Shown piece by piece: positions 26,282 to 34,087 of a stretch of 34,087 nt of DNA. Source of the DNA: Aphanocapsa feldmannii 277cV (GTDB taxonomy: Bacteria; Cyanobacteriota; Cyanobacteriia; PCC-6307; Cyanobiaceae); contig SRMO01000084.1 in NCBI GenBank assembly GCA_004768415.1, positions 221,820 to 255,906 of the forward strand, in the 5' to 3' direction. Every line of letters starts with the position of its first letter. The first letter of the stretch is position 1. The notes under the pieces were generated by a model. That model was not told where the DNA came from, made no database searches, and worked only from the letters and a program-made list of their open reading frames with translations. The position numbers and the translations under genes are program-made.

Positions 26282-26599
26282 ATGGCCACACGACTCTCAC
26301 CCAGCGAAGCCACAGCAAAGCTGAAGGGCTGGATGCGTTCCCGCCATCTGATCTGCTGTGGCCATTTTTTTGTGATGGAATCGGTGGATCAGTCTCTGAT
26401 CGACCGTTTCTGCAACTGCATCGAGATCCTCGGGGGCACCCTGATCACTGTGGAGGCCAGTGGTCGCTGGTCCACGGGGCCCGGCCGCAAGGTGGTGCTT
26501 CTGCGGGCCCGGGCCACGCTGCTGGGCAGGTCCAGCGAACTGATCACCTACTGGGCAGAGCGAGGGGGGCGGCACACCCGCTTCGAAGAATCCGGCTGA
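26282..26599 (+). CDS. cpeR: CpeR-type activator of phycoerythrin genes
   Basis: 105 residues starting MATRLSPSEATAKLKGWMRS. The family pattern 'W.RSRHLIC...F..ESVDQ...D.F..C...LGG' is clear: MRSRHLICCGHFFVMESVDQ and CIEILGGTLITVEASGRW, then GRKVVLLRARATLLG and LITYWAERGGRHTRF. In Fremyella diplosiphon and Nostoc, CpeR activates cpeBA and pebAB; its target sites are not visible here. It starts 3 bases after the cpeT stop and closes the cpeSTR group. The small size and absence of a helix-turn-helix fit the family, which has a PP2C-like fold. Confidence 0.88.
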   Translation: MATRLSPSEATAKLKGWMRSRHLICCGHFFVMESVDQSLIDRFCNCIEILGGTLITVEASGRWSTGPGRKVVLLRARATLLGRSSELITYWAERGGRHTRFEESG

Positions 26600-26876
26600 A
26601 GCGCTGCCGGATCGCTTCACGCCTTTGATGGGCTGGGTTTTGAGCCCTTCGCGGTGACCATTTGTTAAATCTCGAACGAAGGTGGCCGTTTTCTTTGATG
26701 ATGGTCTCGCCCAGTCGGCGACGGCCTGGCTGTGGTCGTTCCGGCTACCCCCGGAATGGCCCTATTCAGTCGGTCCGGGGATCTGATGGGGTATCGGAAA
26801 TGCCAGGGTCAATCCCCGGGCTGTTCCATTTGTCAACATCCTTCGACCCCGAACGTCGAGATCAGGAGTTTAGTCA
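26600..26876 (+). promoter_or_regulatory. Leader/promoter region of cpcBA
   Basis: 277 bases without a supported gene. GGGCT-AGCCC near 26630-26647 is a weak hairpin after cpeR. Further on are AT-richer patches (TTTGTTAAATC near 26661; TTTTCTTTGATGATGG near 26690) that may hold a promoter for the highly expressed phycocyanin genes. A good ribosome binding site, CAGGAG, lies about ten bases before the cpcB ATG. Confidence 0.35.
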
Positions 26877-27395
26877 ATGTTCGACGCCTTCACCAAGGTC
26901 GTTGCCCAGGCCGACGCCCGTGGCGAGTTCATCAGCGCTGGTCAGCTTGATGGTCTTGCCGCGATGGTGGCCGAGAGCAACAAGCGCATGGATGCGGTCA
27001 ACCGCATCACATCCAACGCTTCAACCATCGTCGCCGATGCCGCTCGCGCCCTCTTCGCCGAACAGCCTTCACTGATTGCCCCCGGCGGCAATGCTTACAC
27101 CAGTCGCCGCATGGCCGCCTGCCTGCGCGACATGGAAATCATCCTGCGCTACGTCTCCTACGCCATCTTCACCGGTGACGCCAGTGTCCTGGAGGACCGC
27201 TGCCTCAACGGCCTGCGCGAAACCTACCTGGCCCTCGGCACCCCCGGCACCTCAGTCGCCAACGCAGTTGGCAAAATGCGCGATGCTTCAACCGCCATTG
27301 TCAACGACCGCAGCGGTATCACCTCGGGTGACTGCAGCTCACTGATCTCCGAGATCGGCGTCTACTTCGACCGTGCCGCCGCCGCTGTGGCCTGA
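26877..27395 (+). CDS. cpcB: Phycocyanin beta subunit
   Basis: 172 residues, exactly the usual length, starting [18 protein letters not shown]. Bilin cysteines C82 ([14 protein letters not shown]) and C153 ([13 protein letters not shown]) are both present, and C50 and C61 of phycoerythrin are absent ([16 protein letters not shown]), which separates it from CpeB. N72 (GGNAY) is the site usually methylated in beta subunits. Whether it carries phycocyanobilin only (C-PC) or also phycoerythrobilin (R-PC, rpc genes) cannot be read from the sequence. cpcA follows after 45 bases. Confidence 0.96.
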   Translation: MFDAFTKVVAQADARGEFISAGQLDGLAAMVAESNKRMDAVNRITSNASTIVADAARALFAEQPSLIAPGGNAYTSRRMAACLRDMEIILRYVSYAIFTGDASVLEDRCLNGLRETYLALGTPGTSVANAVGKMRDASTAIVNDRSGITSGDCSSLISEIGVYFDRAAAAVA

Positions 27396-27440
27396 GACCG
27401 CTCTTCTCCTGACGCGATTCAACCAAGCTTTCCCACGACC

Positions 27441-27929
27441 ATGAAAACTCCGCTCACCGAGGCCGTTGCGGCGGCTGACTCCCAGGCCCGTTTCCTATCG
27501 AGCACCGAAATCCAGAGCGCATTCGGTCGCTTCAACCGCGCCAAGGCCGGTCTCGATGCTGCCAGGGCCCTCACAGCCAAGGCCGATTCCCTGGTCAATG
27601 GAGCCGCCCAGGCTGTCTACAGCAAGTTTCCCTACACCACCCAGATGCAGGGTCCCACCTACGCCTCCACGCCAGAGGGAAAGGCAAAATGCGCACGTGA
27701 CGTCGGCTACTACCTGCGCATGGTCACCTACTGCCTGGTGGCTGGTGGAACCGGCCCGATGGACGAGTACCTGATTGCTGGCCTGGACGAGATCAACCGC
27801 ACCTTTGAACTCTCCCCCTCCTGGTTTGTCGAAGCGCTGAAGTACATCAAGGCCAACCATGGCCTTTCCGGAGATGCCGGTGGTGAAGCCAACGCATATT
27901 TCGACTATGCCATCAACGCGCTAGTCTGA
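27441..27929 (+). CDS. cpcA: Phycocyanin alpha subunit
   Basis: 162 residues, the standard length, starting [20 protein letters not shown]. The single bilin cysteine is C84 ([18 protein letters not shown]). The ending [11 protein letters not shown] is typical. The bilin at this position would be attached by CpcE/CpcF, encoded 208 bases downstream. R-phycocyanin (rpcA) is possible in a red strain, depending on the lyase. A terminator after the stop separates the abundant cpcBA message from the lyase genes. Confidence 0.96.
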   Translation: MKTPLTEAVAAADSQARFLSSTEIQSAFGRFNRAKAGLDAARALTAKADSLVNGAAQAVYSKFPYTTQMQGPTYASTPEGKAKCARDVGYYLRMVTYCLVAGGTGPMDEYLIAGLDEINRTFELSPSWFVEALKYIKANHGLSGDAGGEANAYFDYAINALV

Positions 27930-27950
27930 GCACTGACTGATCGCTGATCC

Positions 27951-27975
27951 AAGGGCCCTTCAACGGGCCCTTTTT
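27951..27975 (+). terminator. Terminator after cpcBA
   Basis: AAGGGCCC-TTCAAC-GGGCCCTT followed by TTT: a perfect GC stem with a six-base loop, about 21 bases after the cpcA stop. Confidence 0.93.
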
Positions 27976-28137
27976 CTTTGATCAAGGAAGCTTCGGATTA
28001 GCGACACAGCGCACCTCAGTCAAAGCTGAGTCCCTGAATGTTCGTTTGTCTCCAGTCCCGACCCGCCCCGTTGCGAACCCTTGGCAGATCGTGCGGACCA
28101 GCTGTGATGGTGGCTGTGGGGATGCGACGATTCAACC

Positions 28138-29001
28138 ATGTTTGCCGACCCGTCCCGCGGGGTTGACCCGGGGCAGCCCATCACCGAACAGGAGGCCCTG
28201 GCCAGGCTCCGCCAGCAGGAGGACCCTGGCCAGCGCTATTACGCCGCCTGGTGGCTCGGTCGCATGCGTTCCCGCCATCCCGATGCGGTGCCGCTGCTGA
28301 TCGACGCCCTCGCCGTACGGGGCACTGCCGTTGACTCCGCTGCAGGTGTGAACGAGCCCAACGCCATCGCCCGCAATGCGGCCCGTGCCCTCGGCAAGCT
28401 GGCCGACGCGGCTGCTGTGCCCGCTCTGCTCACAGCCCTGGAAGACCCCGACGACGGACTGCGGGAGGCGGCCGCCCGCTCCCTCGGAGAGCTGGGGGCC
28501 ATCGAGGCCCGCCGGCCCATCAGCCGCCGCCTGGCCACTGGCCCTGAATGGGCTGGCTCCGTGCAGCCGGGCAGCAGTCGCCTGCAGGAACCCTGTGAAG
28601 CCCTGCTGGAGGCCCTCGGCATGATCGGCCTGGCAGGGGAGGACGACCCTGACACGCTGCTGGCGCTGGTGCGTCCCTATGTGGACCATGGTCGCCCCCT
28701 GATCCGTGCGGCGGCCTGCCGCTGCCTGTTCCAGCTCAGCGGCGAGACCCACTGGGTGGAACAGCTCAGGGCCCTGCTGCTCCATGAGCAGCTGCAGGTG
28801 CGGCGGGCTGCGCTGATGGACCTGGCTGCCACCGGCTGGCGGCCGGCCGGCCCCGCCATCGCCGGGACCCTGGCCGAGAACAGCCTCAAGCTGATCGCGC
28901 TGCGGGGGCTTGTCGAGCAGAGCCCGGAGCACGATCCGCAGGCCACCTGGCCGAGCGCTGCCGAGATCGATCTGTTGAATGCCATGGATGCCCTGCTGTG
29001 A
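28138..29001 (+). CDS. cpcE: Phycocyanin alpha bilin lyase subunit E (CpcE/RpcE)
   Basis: 287 residues of HEAT-like repeats. N-terminus MFADPSRGVDPGQPITEQEA, then ARLRQQEDPGQRYYAAWWLG, a segment typical of CpcE; later repeats include NAIARNAARALGKLADAAAV, GLREAAARSLGELGAIEARR and LIRAAACRCLFQLSGETHWV. With CpcF it forms the heterodimer that attaches the bilin to CpcA Cys84. In R-phycocyanin strains the same pair, RpcE/RpcF, attaches phycoerythrobilin; the two types cannot be told apart here. Its stop overlaps the cpcF GTG start (GTGA), so the two are translated as a pair. Confidence 0.9.
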   Translation: MFADPSRGVDPGQPITEQEALARLRQQEDPGQRYYAAWWLGRMRSRHPDAVPLLIDALAVRGTAVDSAAGVNEPNAIARNAARALGKLADAAAVPALLTALEDPDDGLREAAARSLGELGAIEARRPISRRLATGPEWAGSVQPGSSRLQEPCEALLEALGMIGLAGEDDPDTLLALVRPYVDHGRPLIRAAACRCLFQLSGETHWVEQLRALLLHEQLQVRRAALMDLAATGWRPAGPAIAGTLAENSLKLIALRGLVEQSPEHDPQATWPSAAEIDLLNAMDALL

Positions 29002-29678
29002 CCGTGAGGCCCCCCAGCGTCATTCCCACGGACCAGGTCGAGGGATTGGTGGCTGCTGTCGAAGCGGCCCAGACCGCCGATGACCTCACCGATGCCGTGG
29101 AAGCACTGGCAGCGGCAGCCCATCCCGATGCTGTTCCCTGCCTGATCGAGGTGCTGGGTTTCAACAACCCCGGCGCGGCTGTGGCGGCGGTCGATGGCTT
29201 GGTGGCCATCGGCGAGCCTGCGGTGGCGGCCATCCTGCGGAACCTTGACGATTACAACTACGGGGCCCGGGCCTGGGGGGTGCGAGCCCTGGCCGGCATC
29301 GGTGATCTGCGCGGTCTGGAGACCCTGGAACGGGCCCTGGCCCAGGACATCGGCCCCAGCGTGCGGCGGGCCGCGGCCAGGGGCATGGGTCAGCTCGATC
29401 CGGTGGGTCTCGGCACCGGGGAGCGCCAGGCCCTGGCCGGGCGGGTGCTGCCCCAGCTGGAAGCAGCCCGGGCCGATGGCGAATGGATTGTCCGCTTTGC
29501 CGTGGCGGTGGGGCTGGAGGGCATGGCCCGCTGGTGGCGACCTGATCCAAGCCAGCGCCTCCTGACAGCCCTGGCAGCCCTGGCCGACAGCGAGCGTGAA
29601 ACAGTTCCCGTGGTCAGGCTGCGGGCCGTGCTGGCCCAGGCCCGTCTGCGGGGCGAGGCCCCCTGGCCTTCACCCTGA
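28998..29678 (+). CDS. cpcF: Phycocyanin alpha bilin lyase subunit F (CpcF/RpcF)
   Basis: 226 residues starting with GTG at 28998, overlapping cpcE by four bases. HEAT-like repeats: ALAAAAHPDAVPCLIEVLGF, NPGAAVAAVDGLVAIGEPAV, NYGARAWGVRALAGIGDLRG, SVRRAAARGMGQLDPVGLGT, and WIVRFAVAVGLEGMA near the C-terminus. The 'DYNYGARAW..RALA.IGD.RGL' segment is characteristic of CpcF. It completes the E/F lyase for CpcA Cys84 and is followed by cpcT after 71 bases. Confidence 0.9.
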   Translation: MTVRPPSVIPTDQVEGLVAAVEAAQTADDLTDAVEALAAAAHPDAVPCLIEVLGFNNPGAAVAAVDGLVAIGEPAVAAILRNLDDYNYGARAWGVRALAGIGDLRGLETLERALAQDIGPSVRRAAARGMGQLDPVGLGTGERQALAGRVLPQLEAARADGEWIVRFAVAVGLEGMARWWRPDPSQRLLTALAALADSERETVPVVRLRAVLAQARLRGEAPWPSP

Positions 29679-29749
29679 CATGGTTGTCCCCAGTTGCTAC
29701 CCGAGCGTCGTCTCGGCACTGTCTTCCCGCCTCTACCGCTTGATTCCCG

Positions 29750-30334
29750 ATGGGCAGTCCCCGCCGTCGCCTGCTGGAGCAGCTCTGCGCCACCTTCTCC
29801 AACCAGGCCCAGGCCCTGGCCAATCCGCCCCTCTACGCTCACATCCAGGTGGTGTTTCGCCCAGCACCTCAGCTGGCGGCAGGATCGCTGCTGCTGGAGC
29901 AGGCCTATGCCCTGGATCCGACCCAGCCCTACCGCATCCGCGTGCTGAGGGTCTGCGAGGACAGCCGCGGGCTGATCATCGAGAACAAGGCCATCGTTGC
30001 TGAGCAGCGTTTTCACGGTGCCACGGCCGATCCCAGCCGCATCGCCGCGATCCGTGAGGACGACCTCTGCCTCCTGGAGGGTTGCACCTATCTGGTGGAA
30101 CCTGACGGTGCGGGCTTCTGCGGTGAAGTGGAACCCGGCTGCAACTGCCGCGTGCAGCGCAAGGGCAGCGAGGCTTATCTGGTCAGCAGCTTCCGCGTCG
30201 GGCCGGAGCATCTCGAAACGGTGGATCAGGGCTTCGACCCGGTGACCCACAGCCATCTCTGGGGCTGCCTGGCCGGTCCCTTCGCATTCCGGGTGACCGA
30301 GCGCTTCTGTCATGAGCTGCCACCGGACTGGTGA
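29750..30334 (+). CDS. cpcT: Bilin lyase CpcT (phycocyanin beta Cys153)
   Basis: 194 residues; ATG 29750. CpcT/CpeT family: FSNQAQALANPPLYAHIQVV, LLLEQAYALDPTQPYRIRVL, DLCLLEGCTYLVEPDGAGFC, EVEPGCNCRVQRKGSEAYLV, DQGFDPVTHSHLWGCLAGPF. The CNCRV motif parallels CKCLI of CpeT, but this copy lies beside cpcEF and is therefore assigned to phycocyanin beta Cys153. The target is inferred from position and family, not read directly. Last of the phycobilisome genes on this side. Confidence 0.88.
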   Translation: MGSPRRRLLEQLCATFSNQAQALANPPLYAHIQVVFRPAPQLAAGSLLLEQAYALDPTQPYRIRVLRVCEDSRGLIIENKAIVAEQRFHGATADPSRIAAIREDDLCLLEGCTYLVEPDGAGFCGEVEPGCNCRVQRKGSEAYLVSSFRVGPEHLETVDQGFDPVTHSHLWGCLAGPFAFRVTERFCHELPPDW

Positions 30335-30448
30335 ACCAGCCCACCAGCCCCTGCCGAGCCGTCATGGAGACTGGATTCGCGCCGCGTGGGCATCCCACAG
30401 GACTGCTGTGGCAGGTGTTGTCGTGGCTGATGCTGTTGCCCGGGTGCC

Positions 30449-30958
30449 ATGTCCACCGCCGCCGACCCCATCAAGCTGCTGTTCGTCTGCCTCGGCAACA
30501 TCTGCCGCTCACCCGCAGCCGAGGGCGTCGTCCTGCACCAGTTGGCGCAGCGGGGGCTGGGCGGTCGCTTCCACGTCGATTCCGCCGGCACCGGTGCCTG
30601 GCATGTGGGCAACCCGGCAGACAGCCGCATGGCTGCAGCGGCCTCGCTTCGGGGCATTGAACTGTCGAGCCGGGCCCGGCAGATCGAGCCGGAGGACCTG
30701 GAACAGTTCGACCTGATCCTCACCATGGATCCCGGGAACCTTCGCGATGTGCGGGCCCTCGATCCCCGCGGCCGGTCCCATGGGCGGATCCGCCCGATCA
30801 CGGATTTCTGCCGCCGCCACCGGGCCAGGGCAGTCCCTGATCCCTACTACGGCGGAGCGGCTGGTTTCGAGCAGGTTCTGGACCTGCTCGAGGATGCCTG
30901 CACGGGCCTGATCGACGCCTGCCTGGATGGTTCTGCGCTGGCGCATCGTCCCTTCTGA
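30449..30958 (+). CDS. Low-molecular-weight protein-tyrosine phosphatase
   Basis: 169 residues. The catalytic P-loop C-x5-R-S is at residues 14-21 (FVCLGNICRSPAAEG), with nucleophile Cys14, and the general acid Asp is in AVPDPYYGGAAGFEQV. Other signatures: DSAGTGAWHVGNPADSRM, LSSRARQIEPEDLEQFDLIL, MDPGNLRDV. Family members remove phosphate from tyrosines, often in polysaccharide export; the target here is unknown. A phosphatase of this type is commonly found next to the phycobilisome region in marine Synechococcus, and here it marks the edge of the pigment genes. It converges on panC-cmk. Confidence 0.92.
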   Translation: MSTAADPIKLLFVCLGNICRSPAAEGVVLHQLAQRGLGGRFHVDSAGTGAWHVGNPADSRMAAAASLRGIELSSRARQIEPEDLEQFDLILTMDPGNLRDVRALDPRGRSHGRIRPITDFCRRHRARAVPDPYYGGAAGFEQVLDLLEDACTGLIDACLDGSALAHRPF

Positions 30959-31029
30959 ATCATCCCTTCCGAGCGGCACCTGGATCGAGGACCTGCTGGC
31001 CGGGGCAGGTCTGTTCCGCTGCCCGCAGC

Positions 31030-32598
31030 TCAGCGCCGGGGGATGGGCCAGACCTCCTCGGGAACGCGGCTGCGAAACAGCGCCACCAGGCGCTCGACGA
31101 CCGCTTCGACGGTCATGCCATCGGTCACAAGCTCTTCCGCATCGTCAGCTCGGCAGAGGGGAGCCAGCTCACGGGTTGCGTCGAGATGGTCGCGCTCGGC
31201 GATCTCCTGCTCCAGCTCCCTCAGCGGCGGAACGCCAAAGCCCCGTCGCTCCATATCGACAGCGCGCCGTCGGGCCCGCTCCTCCACCGTGGCGGTGAGA
31301 TACACCTTGAGCTCCGCCGCGGGGAACACCGCCGTGCCGATGTCCCGGCCCTCGGCCACCAGGCCGCCCTGCTCGCCGAGTCGACGCTGCTGCCGGGTCA
31401 GGGCCGCACGCACGCTGGGCAGCGCTGCCACAGCAGGGACCAGGGCTGTCACCACTGCCGTGCGGATGGCGCTGCTGACGTCCTCGCCGTTGGCCATCAC
31501 CCTCTGCGCTCCGGCGGCGTCGGTGTCGAGGTCCAGTTCCAGCGCCTGCAGCACCGCCGCGAGTGCTGTGCCTTCCTGCGGAGCGACCCCTCGTTCCCTG
31601 AGCAGCCAGCTGACGGCGCGATACATCGCACCGGTGTCCAGGTAGGTGAGGTCCAGCTTCCGGGCCAGGGCACGGGTGACCGTGCTCTTGCCCGCACCGG
31701 CGGGGCCGTCGATGGCGACGATCGGGGCTCGCGTCATCAGAAAGCGATGATCGATGAGACGGGTGGCACCGAAGCGCACAGCGGTGGCCAGCAGGCTGAG
31801 CTGCTGCACCTGAGCCTGGGGTTGGAGTTGGTGAGGATCCACCAGCTCCACATAGTCCACAGCACCGCCAGCGGACCGCAGGGCCTGGCCTACGGACGCC
31901 GTCAGTGTTGTTGCCTGCCGCTGACCCTGGCGCACCTGCTCGGCGGCAGCCGCCAGCGCAAGGGGCAGAGCACGGGCCTGGCAGCGCTCCTGCGGTTGCA
32001 GCTGGCGGTTGCGGGAGCTTGCCGCCAGTCCATCCACATCCCGCTGGGTGGCAACAGCCAGGACCCGCACCGCCGGGTGCCGCTCCCCCACCATGGCGCG
32101 CAGGATGACCAGCTGCTGCCAGTCCTTCTCCCCCAGCACCAGGAGGGTCGGTCGCACCAGCCCGAGCAGGCGATCCATCACGGTGACGACACCGTCGAAG
32201 TGGCCCGGTCGACCCGGCCCGCAGAGGGTGCGGGTGAGGGCTGCGGGGGCCGGCAGCGCCGGCGTGGCAGCGCTGCCATCGGGGTAGATGGCGTCAACAG
32301 CAGGACACCAGAGCGCCTGGGCCCCCGCCCCGCCGGCCAGGGCCAGGTCGCCAGCGAGGTTGCGTGGATAACAGGCGTAGTCCTCCCCGGGGCTGAACTG
32401 CAGGGGATTGACGAACACACTCACCAGCACGGCGGCTCCCTGGTCCGCCGGTGTGGCTGCCGCCCGCTCGATCAGCGTTCCATGACCGTGATGCAGACCG
32501 CCCATGGTGGGCACGAAGTGCACCGGCCGAGCGGCTGCCTGTTGATGCGCCAGCCAGTGGGCCAGGGCGTCGTTGGTGTCGAGCAGTTGGGGAAGCAT
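31030..32598 (-). CDS. panC/cmk: Fused pantothenate synthetase / cytidylate kinase
   Basis: Bifunctional enzyme of the cyanobacterial type. Residues ~1-280 are PanC, joining pantoate and beta-alanine ([64 protein letters not shown]). From about 285 is the CMP kinase ([21 protein letters not shown]-loop, [49 protein letters not shown]). 522 residues from ATG 32598; a GTG at 32619 would add seven residues. The two domains act in separate pathways, coenzyme A and nucleotides; their fusion is a known cyanobacterial arrangement. Divergent from purM. Confidence 0.94.
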   Translation of the reverse strand: MLPQLLDTNDALAHWLAHQQAAARPVHFVPTMGGLHHGHGTLIERAAATPADQGAAVLVSVFVNPLQFSPGEDYACYPRNLAGDLALAGGAGAQALWCPAVDAIYPDGSAATPALPAPAALTRTLCGPGRPGHFDGVVTVMDRLLGLVRPTLLVLGEKDWQQLVILRAMVGERHPAVRVLAVATQRDVDGLAASSRNRQLQPQERCQARALPLALAAAAEQVRQGQRQATTLTASVGQALRSAGGAVDYVELVDPHQLQPQAQVQQLSLLATAVRFGATRLIDHRFLMTRAPIVAIDGPAGAGKSTVTRALARKLDLTYLDTGAMYRAVSWLLRERGVAPQEGTALAAVLQALELDLDTDAAGAQRVMANGEDVSSAIRTAVVTALVPAVAALPSVRAALTRQQRRLGEQGGLVAEGRDIGTAVFPAAELKVYLTATVEERARRRAVDMERRGFGVPPLRELEQEIAERDHLDATRELAPLCRADDAEELVTDGMTVEAVVERLVALFRSRVPEEVWPIPRR

Positions 32599-32732
32599 CG
32601 GCCCAGGCTGCCCGCTCACCCGTCAGGGCGTCCACCCCGGCAGCCACTGCGCCAGGTCAGGCCCTGGGGACCCCTGGGCCCCGCTGGGCGGTGGAGACGG
32701 AAGATGGGAAGCACCAGCAACAGCGCCAGCAG

Positions 32733-33761
32733 ATGGATTACCGCGACGCGGGTGTCGATCTCGAAGCCGGCCGAGACTTCGTGACGCGTATCCGCTCCAG
32801 CGTGGAACGCACACGTCGCCCTGAAGTGGTGGGTGGCCTGGGGGGCTTCAGCGGCGTCTGTCGCCTGCCGGCTGGTCTGCGCCAGCCCCTGCTGGTGTCG
32901 AGCACCGATGGGGTGGGCACCAAGCTGGAACTGGCCCAGCGCTGGCAGGCCCACCACGCCGTGGGCATCGATCTGGTGGCCATGTGTGCCAACGACGTGA
33001 TCACCAGTGGCGCCGAGCCGCTGTTCTTTCTGGACTACATCGCCACCGGCAGACTCGGCCCCGAGGCCCTCACCGAGGTGGTGGCGGGCATTGCCAGTGC
33101 CTGCACCAGCTGCGGCTGTGCCCTGCTCGGTGGTGAGACGGCTGAGATGCCCGGCTTCTACGCCGACGGCAGCTACGACCTGGCGGGTTTCTGCACCGGT
33201 GTGGTGGAAGCCGATGGGCTGCTGGACGGCAGTCGCATCGCCGTCACGGACAGCGTCATCGCGCTGGCCTCCAGCGGGCCCCACAGCAACGGCTTCAGTC
33301 TGATCCGCAAGCTGCTGCACACCACTGGTGCCGACCCCGGCAGCAGCTATGTGGAAGGCGAATCCCGCAGTCTGCGGGAGTGGCTGATGGCGCCCACCCG
33401 TCTCTATGGGCCACTGGTGACCACCCTGCGGCAAGCCCGCCTGCCGCTCCATGGCATGGCCCACATCACCGGAGGTGGCCTGCCCGAGAATCTGCCTCGC
33501 TGCCTGCCCCAGGGCACCAGCGTGGCGCTTGATCCCGGCAGCTGGACCGTGCCCCCATTCTTCCGCTGGCTACAGCGGCAGGGCGAGATCCCCGAGCCTG
33601 CGCTCTGGAACACCTTCAACCTGGGGGTCGGTTTCTGCCTCGTGGTGCCGCGAACCGCCACGGCGGCTGTGCTGGAGTGCTGTCGGCAGGCCGGCGAGAT
33701 CGCCTGGTTGATCGGTTCGGTCGTGCCCGGTGACGGAGGGCTGCAAGGGGTTCCTCGCTGA
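32733..33761 (+). CDS. purM: Phosphoribosylformylglycinamidine cyclo-ligase (AIR synthetase)
   Basis: ATP-dependent closure of the imidazole ring in purine synthesis. 342 residues from ATG 32733 ([20 protein letters not shown]), the standard family start; the frame stays open upstream to 32451, but that part overlaps panC-cmk and shows no similarity. Signatures: [110 protein letters not shown]. Complete. Confidence 0.96.
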   Translation: MDYRDAGVDLEAGRDFVTRIRSSVERTRRPEVVGGLGGFSGVCRLPAGLRQPLLVSSTDGVGTKLELAQRWQAHHAVGIDLVAMCANDVITSGAEPLFFLDYIATGRLGPEALTEVVAGIASACTSCGCALLGGETAEMPGFYADGSYDLAGFCTGVVEADGLLDGSRIAVTDSVIALASSGPHSNGFSLIRKLLHTTGADPGSSYVEGESRSLREWLMAPTRLYGPLVTTLRQARLPLHGMAHITGGGLPENLPRCLPQGTSVALDPGSWTVPPFFRWLQRQGEIPEPALWNTFNLGVGFCLVVPRTATAAVLECCRQAGEIAWLIGSVVPGDGGLQGVPR

Positions 33762-34012
33762 CCTCGGCACCCCATCGCACCTGCCCGTCGGTTGCCGGGA
33801 TCTCGGCACCGTCCCTGTCGGGTTGGCCTGCCACGTCCTGCCAACGCTGTTTCAAACGGGCCCCGAGGCTCACAGCATGGAGGTGTGGATGGCAAACTTT
33901 GGCCAATGGACGCCTTCCCCCCTGCGGGGGGCTTCTGGTTGTTGCCACCAGCCCGGTCCGCCTCCGGGCATCGTCGCTGCTCAGCTCAGGTTCCTAGCGT
34001 TTAGTCGGTTTC
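33762..34012. other. Intergenic region after purM
   Basis: 251 bases with no convincing gene. CCCCCC-TGC-GGGGGG at 33917-33931 is a strong hairpin but with a weak T tail (CTTCTGGTTG), so it is only a possible purM terminator. The last ~60 bases are presumably the promoter/leader of the cut gene at 34013. Confidence 0.4.
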
Positions 34013-34087
34013 ATGACGTTCAATTCCACACAGCGCACGACACGGCGGCGCTCCTCCGCTGGACCTAAGCCCCCCCCCCCCCCCCCC
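34013..34087 (+). CDS. Start of an unidentified gene, cut at the window end
   Basis: ATG at 34013 opens 25 codons to the window edge: MTFNSTQRTTRRRSSAGPK, then six prolines encoded by 18 C in a row. The basic, Ser/Thr-rich start is all that can be seen, so no function is given. The homopolymer may reflect a genuine proline run or an assembly end. An accidental open frame remains possible. Confidence 0.35.
   Translation, partial: MTFNSTQRTTRRRSSAGPKPPPPPP

Noticed and set aside
31186-32784. Plus-strand 532-codon frame opposite panC-cmk
   Set aside because: Mirror frame of a clearly conserved bifunctional enzyme.

Overview
The window looks like a GC-rich picocyanobacterium of the Synechococcus/Cyanobium group. 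The evidence is photosystem I psaA-psaB, a CbiG-CobJ fusion, a PanC-Cmk fusion, and a phycobilisome rod gene cluster with one phycoerythrin and one phycocyanin. The housekeeping flanks are strongly GC-rich. Two short segments are clearly more AT-rich: about 14160-14880 and about 22120-22740.

Layout. (1) 1-8806 is mostly housekeeping: the 3'-most ~95% of a glutamate synthase gene (cut by the window start), convergent lipA, tRNA-Pro(CGG), a fused cobalamin gene (cbiG-cobJ) and a lipoprotein gene just upstream of it. (2) 9325-13884 is psaA-psaB, closed by a strong terminator. (3) 14237-17156, minus strand, is cpeU-like, pebA, pebB, an unknown 105-residue gene and a Nif11-like gene. The last four are chained by ATGA overlaps. 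(4) 17249-20538, plus strand, is a pentapeptide-repeat gene coupled to cpeY, then cpeBA and a terminator. (5) 20893-26599 holds a CpeC-type linker, a 710-residue linker with three rod-linker domains, a single-domain rod linker and a small CpcD-like cap. A terminator follows, then cpeS-cpeT-cpeR, which resembles the classical cpeCDESTR order. (6) 26877-30334 is cpcBA, a terminator, then cpcE-cpcF-cpcT. (7) 30449-34087 is a low-molecular-weight phosphatase gene, convergent panC-cmk, purM, and the first 25 codons of an unidentified gene ending in 18 C at the window edge.

How the genes work together. PebA and PebB make phycoerythrobilin. CpeS, CpeU-like, CpeT and CpeY attach it to CpeA and CpeB. 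CpcE/F and CpcT load the phycocyanin subunits. The linkers stack the hexamers into rods, and CpeR is the expected activator of the phycoerythrin genes. The set corresponds to a green-light-harvesting 'pigment type 2' organism (phycocyanin plus one phycoerythrin, no mpeBA pair). No cpeZ or cpeF/mpeV was recognised here.

The least ordinary features are the triple-domain rod linker with an AT-rich mosaic segment, the Nif11-like pair translationally chained to pebAB, a phycoerythrin alpha subunit with a third cysteine at position 75, and a pentapeptide-repeat protein coupled to cpeY.
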